Positions 35,625-46,577 of a stretch of DNA of 64,000 bases are shown here, one piece after another. The notes beneath the pieces are model-generated. The model was given only the letters and a program-made list of their open reading frames with translations, searched no databases and was not told the DNA's origin. This DNA is from Cavenderia fasciculata (Eukaryota > Evosea > Eumycetozoa > Acytosteliales > Cavenderiaceae): NCBI RefSeq assembly GCF_000203815.1, contig NW_004457729.1:2294674-2358673 (forward strand), in the 5' to 3' direction. A program made the position numbers and the translations under genes. The first letter of the stretch is position 1. Each line of letters starts with the position of its first letter.

Positions 35625-37495
35625 TTATATCTTCTTTTTCATTTCACTTTTAACAATATCACGACCAACAATATCTAATTGTCTTTCAAACATTTTAACA
35701 GCCTCTTCGTAGAGATAGACATCCATCCAATTCTTTTCTTTAATTAACATTCGAACGTCTTGGCTGACCTTGCTATCCATGGTACGATCTTTTCTCTTAT
35801 TGGCTTGAGTAATGGAAACTGAATTTAATCCACAATAATATTTCATTAAAATTGCTGTTTCTTCATATCTTTCTGTCAATCCAACAAATTTCATTCTAAA
35901 AAAAAAACAAAAAGAAATGAATATTAATTTAATATCTTGTTTCTCCGTGTTTATAAATTTAATAAATTTTGATATATTTACTTTCTTAAATGAGATAAAG
36001 CCATTCTAAAAGATTCCATTGATGGAAAATCTTCAGTGTATGAAGTGATACCAGATAAAACTCTAGTTTGTTCATTTTGACCTCTTGGAGTATCAGTCCA
36101 TTCTTCAATGGTTGAATTGATTGCCAGAGCATGACCCTCATCTTCCTTTCTCTCACGATGATAGTAGTAATGAGAAATGACACGATCAACAGGATCTCTT
36201 AATAAAGTTAAATAGGAATGTTGATTAATACCAGCCTCTTGTAAATAAAAATGAAGACCATAATTAAAATGTCCAACAATTGATTTCTTTCCTATAATCT
36301 TTGTATATGATTCTCCATAATCTAAAAAATAAAAAAAAATAAAAAGTAAATAAATTGAAATATATTATTTATGATTTCTATTCTATTCTAATCTTACCTG
36401 GAGAAGTCCAATGTTGAGTTGCATGGGATTTAAAAGTATGTTGGAATAAAGAATGAATAGAATTACCACCAGTTTTAGGTATATGAAGGAATAAATAGGG
36501 TGCAGGTATCAAAGGTTGAGGATGAGCTACTGGAAGAGGTAATTGAAAGAATGGTGGAATCTCTACTAAATTTAATTTCTCTTGTAATGCTTTTAATTCA
36601 TTTTCTTGTTTTTCTTCTTTTTGAAATTCTTCCATATTTTTTCCTTTAAATTAATAATTATTAAATATAAATAATTATTAATATTCAAGAATGTTGATTG
36701 GTTTTGGTTTTCCTTTTACCTTCAATTTTTTTAATTTCCAAAGTATCTAATTGTCTTTTTGTAGCTTCATCAAAATTGGATGTACGAGTTAATTCAATAG
36801 CAGCCATTTCCATGAGGATATCTGCTGATTTTGAAACTTTTCCAAATGATGGATTTGGTGTTGGAACTAGATATTCAAACTCTGATTGTTGATAACGATG
36901 AGGTGCTCCAATAGATGGATGCACATCAACATCTGAATAATATTTTACATAGTTGTAATAGGTAAGAAAACATTGTATAGAAGAGTCGAGTGAAGGATCT
37001 TTTAATCTTGGACTGACTAGTTGTGTTGATATGGGGTAGCCTTCGGGTTGGGTAAAATTGGATGGGTTTTCAAGAGCAGCTATTCTATCTGAATAGGCTT
37101 TGATCTTGTCAACTGGTTGGTGGGTGGTTTTTTGTTGTTCTGTGGGTTGGTTGATTTTATATCCTGGTTCTTGTACTTGTAGTAATTGAAGTTGTCTCTG
37201 TAAACTATCAATCTCTTGTTGTTTATTCTCCAATTGCCTATTTCTTTCTTCTAATTGATTGGCTAAATATGCTTTGACATTTGTTGAATCTGTAGATGAT
37301 GTATAAAATGTATATCTAGGTATGGGGAAAAGGGAGGGAATTAGAATTATAGTTTTCAAAACTATGTCTATCTTTTTTCGGTTTTTAAAAAAGATCATCA
37401 AATAATAAATACATTAAATTAAATAAAATAAATGAACCTATGATTAAACCTAATACTCTAATCAATTTGGGTTTGGAAGATATTGTTCGAATCAT
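35625..37495 (-). CDS. Golgi type II membrane sulfotransferase (Sulfotransfer_2-like)
   Basis: Five exons (37413-37495, 36720-37315, 36398-36643, 35982-36321, 35625-35895) join in frame to 511 residues. Residues 11-32 (LIRVLGLIIGSFILFNLIYT) form a signal anchor after a basic start, followed by a coiled-coil stem (QLEERNRQLENKQQEIDSLQ), the layout of a Golgi type II enzyme. The 5'-phosphosulfate loop is YLFLHIPKTGGNSI (about 277-290) and the 3'-phosphate site is LLRDPVDRVISHYYYH (about 349-364). Both bind the donor PAPS. Family members sulfate glycans such as heparan, dermatan or N-glycans; dictyostelids lack classical glycosaminoglycans but make sulfated N-glycans, so those are the likely acceptors (inference). 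The gene converges on the Rab-like gene. Confidence 0.82.
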
Positions 37496-38814
37496 TTTTA
37501 ATGATGATGGATTTTAAAAAGTATTTTATATATATACAAATAAATAATATTAATAATAATAATAGTTTAAAAAAGAAAGAAAGAAAAGATTAAATAATTA
37601 TAGAGGCTGGAGGGGTTTGGGGGATTAAAAAGAAAAAGGGTTAGGGTATTGTGACCACATGTACTACGATCTTTTTTGGTGTAGACTTTAAAGTGTGAAA
37701 GGTTAATCTAAATCAAGTGTTTGGTGAAAGCTTAAGATCTTAATTTCTGGACCTGTGTGAGTGTGTGAGTGTGTTGGTTAGTTGTGAAATTACTTTGAGT
37801 ACAACTACTAGTATTTTTGGTGTATCGATGTGAGGGTTGATTTAAAATAATAAATGAGGTAGTACAAATATGAATGGTTGAACAAATACCAATGAAACAC
37901 TGAGACGATTATGATGATAATGATGATGTAGATTGTGTTCGTCCATTCTGCAGGGACAACAATGAAGGAAGGCATAATTGATACAAATAGTCCGCCAATG
38001 GTTGTAAATGTAGATGGCATGTACAAAAATATCATTTTGTGTCTAGCGGGGATACGCAGCGGTAGGGAGGCTGCGGAGGGGGGGCTTCACCGCCATGTCA
38101 AGTCGTCGCCATGGCAACATGAGCACAATGGAAACCAACACGAAATGTCGCGCTGATATCGAATTTATCAAATCCGCCTTCACTGAAAACTGGTTATGAA
38201 ATTTGCCACATTGCAAGGTATCACCTGAGCTACATAGGGGCCAGTCCATTTAGAATTTTTGACCAAAGTCACGAAAAAACGAATCCGACAACGCAAGTCG
38301 TCGAAATCGTAAAATTCGTTTGCTGTTTTGAGCCAAAAAAGCCTTCAAATCACTCCACCCTTACCTGAATGCTTTTGGAAATACACTTGTAGAGATCCCC
38401 TCTCCTCTCACTATCTTTGATAATTTCAAACAATTAACAATTCAATTGGTACAATGATTTTTTACCCCCTACTTTTCTACTTTAAGACATTTTAGTACTT
38501 GTACTAAAGAATTAATATAATTAGTTAGACGGTTAGCTTTGACTTTTTGACTTGAAATAAATCAGAACAACTCTCAATAATAATAAGAATAATAATTTCA
38601 AGTATAGTGATGGGGAGTATTTATAAATATATATATGTCAATGTAAGATCAGTCAGTTTGTTGGGGTTTAAAAGGGTAGCGATGTTTTTTTGTGTGAATG
38701 GTGTCAGCAAAATTTGCTGCTGTGAGGTTCAAATTCAGTGATATTCCCAACAGATTGTTTGTTTAATTTATTTGTTTGTTTGTTTAAAAGTTTCATTTAC
38801 TTTTAATTAAAAAG
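37496..38814. other. Intergenic, 1.3 kb, with a GC-rich island
   Basis: Upstream part is ordinary AT-rich promoter DNA of the sulfotransferase. From about 37930 to 38400 composition changes sharply (see separate entry). The right end, 38450-38814, is the AT-rich promoter of the membrane-protein gene. Confidence 0.45.
37930..38400. other. GC-rich island of unknown origin
   Basis: About 470 bp with much higher GC than any other non-coding part of the window, including GCGGGGATACGCAGCGG and a run of seven G at 38078-38084. No frame on either strand is long or clean; two overlapping antisense frames (37935-38156 plus; 38043-38249 minus) are equally plausible, which argues against both. The minus strand at 37940-38010 has a membrane-like PSTFTTIGGLFVSI segment. 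It could be a transposon remnant, a structured RNA, foreign DNA or an assembly contaminant. Confidence 0.5.
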
Positions 38815-39906
38815 ATGAATCAACAACTACATAATGATCTTGATCAGCAACAACAAAACTTTCATAATGAAATGTGGAGAAGGAGGTTAGCAGCAGGACA
38901 CAACATCAATGGCATTAACAACAACAACGGTGGTGGTTTCATAAACAATATAACAAGACGTGTTGGAGACTTGCTACCATCTAAAGACTCTTCATTTTCA
39001 ATCTTTGCATTCATGGTTGCTCTGTTTTGGTTTATCTTTTATCTAGCAGACGTTCAAACCAATATCAATGTCTATCAACACTATGTCATTGGTACTTGTT
39101 ACTTTCAAAGGTTCCATAATATTGAATGGACACAAAGTGAAGAATCTTATACATTTCATGGTATTGTAGAGGTAAGTAAATATAAAATATAAACATCACT
39201 AGAGATGATTAGATTAACTTACTTTTATTTCTATTTTCTATTCTGTTTATAGGTACTTGTAAATACAAACAAAAATACAAAATTAGAATTAAATGAATTA
39301 TATCCATCTGTAATAATCATGTCAAGTCAACAACAATCTTTAATAGAATCAAATAATCAAAATAATCAACAAAATAATCAACAAAATAATAGGAAATATT
39401 TATATTTACCATTTAGAACCAATTTATCAATTGAACAACCAGTTGAAGAGATTAGTTATTTATCAAAACATCCACCTGTAGAAGTTGCAAATGATGCGGG
39501 GCCGTTTAGTCATCCCCATAAATGCTTCTTTCATCCATTGAGCAAAGAGGTGGCTAGTGAACGATCGGTACTTCCTCTTGTCAGTGTTGGATTGTTGGCC
39601 ATATGTTCAGTGGCAGTGGTGATACTCATGTTCTTACCATCACTTCGATTAAAGTTTGATCAACAGGTGCCGTTAATACTGTTTTTCTATGCTATTGTGC
39701 AATTGGCCACTCTCAACATTGGTGGTTCTATCGATTACACAATCAAAGATCTATTGGGTGCAGTCATCACTCGAGTGGTTGTCATCATTGTAGGTGACGT
39801 CCTTTACGAATATCTAAGTTTTAATACTTCATCAAGGTTTGCTTTTCATTTCCTTACTTTTATTTTATATTTAATTTTATTTAATGATATATTATTTCAT
39901 GTTTAA
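38815..39906 (+). CDS. Multi-pass membrane protein, unknown
   Basis: Two exons (38815-39171, 39253-39906) join in phase 0 to 336 residues. An Asn/Gln-rich cytosolic start is followed by one hydrophobic segment (SIFAFMVALFWFIFYLA, about 62-78), a 110-residue loop (HYVIGTCYFQRFHNIEWTQS, then a poly-Asn/Gln run), and four further hydrophobic segments (VLPLVSVGLLAICSVAVVIL; VPLILFFYAIVQLATLNI; VITRVVVIIVGDVLYEYL; FAFHFLTFILYLILF). The intron has GTAAGT and TTTATAG signals and the junction codons are in frame. No catalytic or transport motif is evident. The final 20 residues are so hydrophobic that the end could instead be read-through of a missed 3' intron. I do not recognise the family. Confidence 0.72.
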
Positions 39907-40360
39907 ATAAATAATAATAAATAATAATAATAATGTAAAAAGTACAAAATAAATCAAAAAATATATTTAAAGATTCCATTATTAATTTAAACTAATTCTA
40001 AAAATATTATAGTTTACATAACTATTACACAGTGTATTGCCTTTTTATTGTTATTATATATATTGATTATAGAAGGAAAAGTAGGGATTTTTGTTTGTTT
40101 TTTTAAAGTTTGCTTTTTCTAAAAAATAAATAAATAAATAAATTAGTAAAACAAATAAAATAATAAATTTAAAGTTATAGTTATAATTATTATTATTATG
40201 ATGATTCGTTTTGTTAATCCTTACCAAAAATAATAATCACTACTTTCTTTTTTTTTTTTTTTTTTTTTAAAAATTATAATATTTTTTTTTGGAATCTCTA
40301 TCTATCATCAACAATAATAATAATAAAATGGATTTATGAACAAGGGGGTGAACGACAACC
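39907..40360. other. Intergenic between convergent 3' ends, 0.45 kb
   Basis: Very AT-rich, with AATAAT repeats, AAATAAATAAATAAATTAG and a 22-nt T-run. Several AATAAA sequences could be polyadenylation signals for both genes. Nothing else seen. Confidence 0.4.
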
Positions 40361-41903
40361 TTACACGTTAAGTTTCTTTTTAAGAATTTCAGCAACCTTT
40401 TCAATGTATTCAGTTGTATTCAAGTAGTCAGTTCTCTTGACCCTATAAAAAAAAAAAAAAGGTAATTAGAAATTTAGATATTCTTTTTTTTTTGGTTTTT
40501 TTTTCACTTCAACTTACTTATCAATGGTACCCTTGATACATAAAGCAAGATCCTTGGTCATGAAACCAGTTTCGACGGCTTCAATACAAGCAGATTCCAA
40601 TTCAGTGCAGAACTTGTCGAGTGGGGCATTGTTGTCCAACTTGGCACGGTGGGCAAGACCACGGGTCCAGGCAAAGATGGAGGCAATTGGGTTGGTGCTG
40701 GTTTCCTTGCCGGCTTGGTGATCACGGTAGTGACGAGTGACGGTACCGTGGGCAGCTTCAGACTCTACAGTCTTTCCGTCTGGACACAAAAGGACAGAGG
40801 TCATGAGACCCAAAGATCCAAAACCTTGGGCAACACTGTCTGATTGGACATCACCATCATAGTTTTTGCAGGCCCAAACGAAACCTCCTTCACTCTTCAT
40901 GGCATATGCGACGAGGTCGTCGATTAGGCGATGATCGTACCATATACCAACGGCAGAAAACTTAGACTTATATTCCTTATCATAAATCTCTTGGAAGATA
41001 TCCTTGAAACGACCATCATACTTTTTCAAAATGGTATTCTTGGTGCTGAGATAAAGTGGCCATTTCTTTTCCAAAGCAAATTCAAAGCATGATTTAGCAA
41101 ATCCAATAATTGACTAGAGAAAGAAAAGGAAGAAAGGAAGGTTAAAGTTTAGTATTATATTTTTTTTTGTTTTTTTTTTTTTCCTATACTTCATCGGTAT
41201 TGTACATTCCCATGGCAACACCACCAGCAGGGAAATCAAAGACTGTATACTTTTGTGGAGCACTGCCATCGGCTGGAGTAAAGGTCATTTCCAACTTGCC
41301 GGCATTCTTGACGACAAAATCGGTGGCCTTGTATTGATCACCGTGAGCATGTCTACCAATGACGATTGGGAGCTTCCAACCAGTGACAAGACGTGGGACG
41401 TTGGTGCAGAGGATTGGTTCACGGAAGACGGTACCACCGAGAATGTTACGGATGGTTCCGTTTGGTGACTTCCACATTTGCTTCAACTTGAATTCCTCAA
41501 CTCTAGCTTCGTCTGGAGTGATGGTAGCACACTTGATACCAACGTTGTGCTTGAGGATAGCCTTGGCACAATCAATAGTGACTTGATCGTCAGTTTGATC
41601 TCTATACTCCATACCCAAATCATAATAGTCAATCTTTAAATCCAAGAATGGGAAAATTAACTTTTCCTTGATCATTTTCCAAATGACTCTATAAATAGAA
41701 ATAGTTGTTGTTGAAAACAAGATTGTTGTCAGAATTAGATATAAACATAATAGAGATTTACAACCAACCAATTGTTCTATCATGTTTTATATATACAACA
41801 TCATGTGACATCTGATTGACTTTTCTTACCTGGTCATTTCATCACCGTCCATTTCGACGACATAGTTATCAACGACAATCTTATTGAATTGAGACGACAT
41901 CAT
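40361..41903 (-). CDS. idhC: NADP-dependent isocitrate dehydrogenase, cytosolic
   Basis: Four exons (41830-41903, 41190-41688, 40518-41113, 40361-40442) join in frame to 416 residues, the usual length. Recognisable family blocks run from end to end: [20 protein letters not shown], the substrate-binding region [33 protein letters not shown], the metal-binding [20 protein letters not shown], and [19 protein letters not shown], which contacts NADP. The enzyme oxidises isocitrate to 2-oxoglutarate and makes NADPH. The N-terminus has no transit peptide, so this is the cytosolic or peroxisomal form (no SKL-type end is present: KKKLNV), hence cytosolic. ATG 41900 is an equally good start. Codons in exons 2 and 3 are GC-rich compared with neighbours, as expected for a highly expressed gene. 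Confidence 0.95.
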
Positions 41904-42428
41904 ATTCCTTGCTAATACACAAACTAGAGAGATAGATAGATATATAGAAAGCTAAAGAGACTAAAATGGTACATCAGCTGATATTGAAAACAGCACACCA
42001 CTGACAACAAAAATCAAAAAAAAACAAAATAAAAACATTGGAACTATCAATGACTAAATAGGGAAGAAGGTTTTGAACGGCGGATTACGTTTAAAGAAGA
42101 ATCATTACATTGGTCAACAAGTCGTCAAAGAAGATCTAGAACTACTTCTTTAGTATTAGTAGAACCCAGTAGGTAGGCAGTCAGTTATTATTACTAACTA
42201 ATAAATGAATGATAAATAAATTAACTAAATAAATATCTTCAAACAAACATCTTTGGTTGTTTCGATAAACGATGCGGAAATTTCAAATTGGAGTCATTTG
42301 GGATTGGATGTATCCCCAGTTGACTCTACTATACGTCCAATAATAATTATAATAATAATGGAATGGTGGTTTGGTATGAATATATCTATATCTACAAAGC
42401 TATTTAATTTAATTATTATTATTATGAT
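41904..42428. other. Intergenic, 0.5 kb
   Basis: Promoter of idhC on the left and 3' side of the POLE3 gene on the right, both minus strand. It contains TAGATAGATAGA repeats, A-runs near 42010 and no ORF or RNA signature. Confidence 0.4.
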
Positions 42429-43040
42429 TTAATCCTCTTTACTACTGTTATCCTTATCTCCTCCTCCACCTCCTTTGGTATCCTTGTCTTTACTATCTTT
42501 TGTGGTGTTGGTAGTAGTAGTAGTACTACTACTATTAGTATCTTTATCTTTAGCAGCAGCGGCAGCAGCAGCATTATCTTTTTCTTTTTTAGATGCTTTT
42601 AAACTTTGTTCTTGTTTTTCTTTTGCTTTGTGTTCTAGAGGTTGGATTGTAACAAGATTATTAGTTTGTTGATCAATCAATCGGTATTATAGTACTATAT
42701 ATACATACCGGCCAAGAATTCTTCAAGTATAGGTATAAATTGTTCGAAATCAGTTTCCTCTAACGATGACAATACATCCTTACCAAGGATAGTCGATCTA
42801 TTTGCATTCTGACAAAAGTCATTTGAACAAGCTGTAAGGTAATGTACCCATACCTTTGCTGCCTTTGCTATTGCTACTTTAGATTCTTGTGCTATTTGTA
42901 CATTATCTGGTAACTAAAGATAAATAGGATAGGTTAGTCATCAACAATCAATATCCATCCATCTTCTACTATACAACACATACAGCAGCTCTAATGATTC
43001 TTTGTACTATAGCATTGGGTAACTCTGAATTCTCTGACAT
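42429..43040 (-). CDS. DNA polymerase epsilon subunit 3 (POLE3/Dpb4), histone fold
   Basis: Three exons (42984-43040, 42709-42913, 42429-42634) join to 155 residues. Residues 5-90 form a histone fold of the NF-YB/POLE3 kind: [60 protein letters not shown]. The pair [11 protein letters not shown] and VLSSLEE..F separate POLE3 from NF-YB and TAF subunits. Family members pair with POLE4 in the leading-strand polymerase and in CHRAC chromatin remodelling. The C-terminal third is low complexity: Lys/Glu helix, poly-Ala, Ser/Thr runs and a Gly5 stretch ending in acidic residues. Acidic tails are typical of POLE3. The assignment over other histone-fold proteins is likely but not certain. Confidence 0.8.
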
Positions 43041-43223
43041 CTTCTTTCTTTCTTTCTCTCTATTCTCTTTTGATCGAACAATCTATAATCTTCTTGTCAA
43101 TAATGACTTGTAAGACGATGTCCATTGCACAACTTTGCTTTTGCCTCCAAATTTTCACCTCTGACAAATTCAAATTTGGATAGCATGGTATTGTAATAAT
43201 TAAATAATAAATGATTTTTTTTT

Positions 43224-43590
43224 TTATTGGTATTCTTCTTCATCGTCTTCATTATCATTATCATTTTCCATGTCTTGGTCATCATCATCATTACTTTCAT
43301 CATCATCTAATGCAGGGTCATGTAAAGATTGTTGTAAAATGATTGGTTCATCGTCGTCGTCGTCGTCTTCTTCATTTCCATCTCCATTATCATCAATTTC
43401 ATCTTGTTCACTAAATTGAGGAGACTCTGGGATATATGGAGCTGTTTCTGTACCAGCCAAACATACAATCATATGATTTCTATCAAATTTACAAGACACT
43501 ATACCAATTCTAAAAAAGTTTGCCAATTCATACATTTCATCTATAGTATCTTCTTTTTCTTCATCATCATCTTCTTCTTTTCCATCTTTT

Positions 43591-43637
<47 letters not shown>

Positions 43638-45326
43638 GGATTCACCTAAATGAATGATACCACCAGATAAATCCTCTTGACAAAGGAATAAATAGTCTCT
43701 TCTACTACTACTACTGGTAGAGTCAAGTTGTCTAATATGTATGGTATTTTTTAGACCTTCAAAATCTATACAAATAGTTGTGATTCTACCACCATTACGA
43801 TTATCATTATCACCGGTGATCCAATCCAATGGTAGTGTATAGAGTCGTTCCTCTGGTTTAACAACCAAATGAAGTGAAGTACATTTAGGTGGGAGAATAT
43901 AGCCAGTGCCAAGTCGATCATTATTAGTTTTCAAATGTTCTGGTGATATGATATACAGATGAGTGATTGATGACAAATCTTCACTCTCCATTTGAAGACA
44001 TGTTGATGAAACACCTACTTGTTCAATTGTAGATACACAATTGGCAAGTGTACGTGCAAGATGTGATTTACCAATCTTCATTCTATAGTTTTTCAATTTG
44101 GTCGGTAGAACCAACGGACCACTTCCATGTGTATATCCATACCGAGTCTTTAACTCACGACTAGTAACCAATGTTTCCAAAGAGTTTGGTAGTGATCCAT
44201 CAAGTGTGACGGCATTTCGAATGGTGAGATGTCTCAACGAGGTGGCTTGTGCCAAATAAGAGACTGGAATTTGTTGTTCAAATGCATACCCAATATAGAG
44301 TTCTTGGAGGTTGGCATTGATTGGTGTATCAAACGTTCCCATATAATTATCACTGTATTTGAGTTGTATGAGGTTAGGTGGTAGTTGATAGGGTATTGGT
44401 GTCGTTGAATCGATTGTTAAACATTTGAGAGACTTTGGGAAGACGTTGTTGGTGACTGGGACGGCCAGTCTAGAGTTACGAGGTGTCAAACGAGGATCCA
44501 ACTCTATGAGAAAGAGTTCTTCTAATCCTTCGGGTAAGAAACCAGGTGCGAGTGGACGACCACTCATATTCATGAGCAAGAGGAACTTGACCGATGGTGG
44601 AATGACTGGCAGTAATCCAGAAGACGATATACAAATCTCCAACGACTCTACAGTGTTGGGGATGACACCCGGACCAACCCGATGTTTGGTTGCGCATTGT
44701 GCAGAGATGCTAAGTTTCTTAAGACCGGTTGGAAAGATACCAGGTGTCAATTCAAACGGATAGGCACAATCCATATTAAGTTTTCTGAGTGATTGTGGGA
44801 ATGTCCCCATCTTGAATGCTTCACCGATATTTGATTGTATCACTACATTCTCTATACCCTCTGGTATCATTGGCATCACCATATCATGAAACTCTTCAAT
44901 TTCAAAATAGATTGATAAACAATTTAAATTATCTTTTAAATCTATGTTTGGTACTATTGTCATCATTGGTGCAGCAGCAGTAGTTGAAGTAATTGAAATA
45001 TCATCATCCACTTCATCTTCTCTCTGTTGTTTTTGTTGTTGTTGTTCTATTTGTTGAAGTTGTTGTTGATTCTTCTTTTGTTCTTGTCTTAGGTTGAATA
45101 TATTGATTGACATGCGAGTAGATAATGTATTACTAATCGATTGTTCAAAGAGGTTGATCTGTAGCTTTGCTTTCGACTGCACCCATTTCTCTTTAAAGTG
45201 GAGTGTGACCATATGACGCAGACCGTACAGTCGCTTGCAACATGTCAACAGACACACTCTATCAATATGATCATTCACATTGTTGACAATATGTAATAAT
45301 ATTATATTTGAAGAAATAGTTTGCAT
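43224..45326 (-). CDS. FNIP/LRR-type repeat protein with F-box-like start
   Basis: A single exon of 700 residues from ATG 45326 to TAA 43224-43226. The start (IVNNVNDHIDRVCLLTCCKR) is the degenerate F-box-like motif that precedes FNIP repeats in many dictyostelid proteins. Residues about 150-450 are repeats with P-x-x-L/V-x-x-L-x-I spacing: GIFPTGLKKLSIS, GVIPNTVESLEIC, GFLPEGLEELFLI, VFPKSLKCLTID, SLPNSLETLVTS. A Gln-rich run near residue 95, a poly-Asn run near 565-580 and a strongly acidic tail (Asp/Glu-rich) after 620 flank the repeats. These proteins are presumed substrate receptors or scaffolds; no specific role is known. The gene has no introns. Confidence 0.82.
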
Positions 45327-45577
45327 CTGATCGATATCGATATATGTTTCATAGTTCTTGCAAACACTCGTCTTTTGAAACCAACCCCAAATTTGTTCAT
45401 AGGGTCACAAAACCAAAATTAAATTAAATATAATAATATAATAACTTTATTTATTATTTACAATTTACATTTAACGCTTTTATTATTATTATTACTACTA
45501 TTATTACCAATATCAATATCAATATCAATATTATTTCTATCAATATTATTATCAATATTATTATTATTATTATTAGT

Positions 45578-46254
45578 TCATTTCTTTGGAGTAAATTTTA
45601 AACTAATTGAATTGACACAATGTCTTTCATCGATGGGGTTCTTGAAACCTTCACCTTTGAATACATGACCCAAATGACCACCACAATTCTTGCATACAAT
45701 TTCTGTTCTGACCATACCATGTGATTTATCTTCAAAGATGGTCAATGCACCTGGCAATGCCTCAAAGAATGCAGGCCAACCACATCCACTATTAAACTTT
45801 GACTTTGAACTATACAATGGTGCTCCACATCCTGCACATCCATATACTCCATCATCAAACTTTTTATCGTATTCACCTATAGGTAGGTAGGTAGAGATAG
45901 TTAGACATCAACACAAAATAAGGTTAGCCCGATATCTATATATCTATTATATAACATACCAGTAAAAGCTCTTTCAGTTCCCTTTTCTCTTAATACTTTA
46001 AATTGTTCTGGTGTTAATTTAACCTTCCATTCAGAGTCTGATAAGTTCATTGTTGTGTTATTATTATTATTATTATTATTACTTGTTGTTGAATAGTAAC
46101 TATATGTTTGTTGTGATAGTAATACTTTGTTATTGTTGTTGTATTTGAATTGTTCTACTGAGAAGAGACTAGTCTGAGAAGTATTACTTTTATAGACCTG
46201 TTTAAAGATGACGATATTCTTCTTTGTTGTTGACGATATTAATCGATTGAACAT
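45578..46254 (-). CDS. msrB: Methionine-R-sulfoxide reductase B
   Basis: Two exons (45960-46254, 45578-45876) join in frame to 197 residues with a TGA stop. From about residue 70 the MsrB domain is complete: [20 protein letters not shown], the zinc ligands GCAGCG and [14 protein letters not shown], and the catalytic Cys about 185 in [11 protein letters not shown]. The enzyme reduces methionine-R-sulfoxide back to methionine. The first 65 residues are basic and Ser/Thr/Asn-rich ([19 protein letters not shown]) and look like a mitochondrial presequence. A second ATG at 46050 ([10 protein letters not shown]) lies exactly at the domain start and could give a cytosolic form. The upstream region shares a 323-bp divergent promoter with clp1. 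Confidence 0.92.
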
Positions 46255-46577
46255 CGTGTTTGTTCGGAAACTGACACAAAACAATCCAACCTCAACCTTC
46301 AAACAAACATAGAATTATTTTCCAAAAAAATAAATAAACCAATAATAGTATTATATAATATAGGATATATAATAAATAGATCAACCATTCAATCAATAAA
46401 TCAATTACTAAATATCAATAATAATAAATAAATAAACATTCAAGAATTTCATTGTTTTAAAATTTTGAACTAAATTTCAAAAATAGCATGAACTATCATT
46501 ACATTAATGTAGTGTAAAGAGAGATATATAAAAAGAGAGATATAAGAGTAGATAGAGAGAGTAGAGAGAAAGAACAT
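46255..46577. other. Divergent promoter between msrB and clp1
   Basis: AT-rich, 323 bp, with ATAATAAATA and AATCAATAAATCAATTA repeats and a GAGAGATATA stretch near the clp1 start. No other feature seen. Confidence 0.45.

Noticed and set aside
37935-38249. Two antisense ORFs over the GC-rich island
   Set aside because: Both are short, overlap fully and have no clear start context or splice partners; GC-rich DNA has fewer stops by chance.
41689-41783. N-terminal extension MIEQLVGCK of idhC exon 2
   Set aside because: It is intron sequence; using it would replace the conserved [11 protein letters not shown] start supplied by exon 1.
43404-43649. Plus-strand ORF ending in poly-Ile
   Set aside because: Antisense to the acidic tail and poly-Asn run of the FNIP-type gene.
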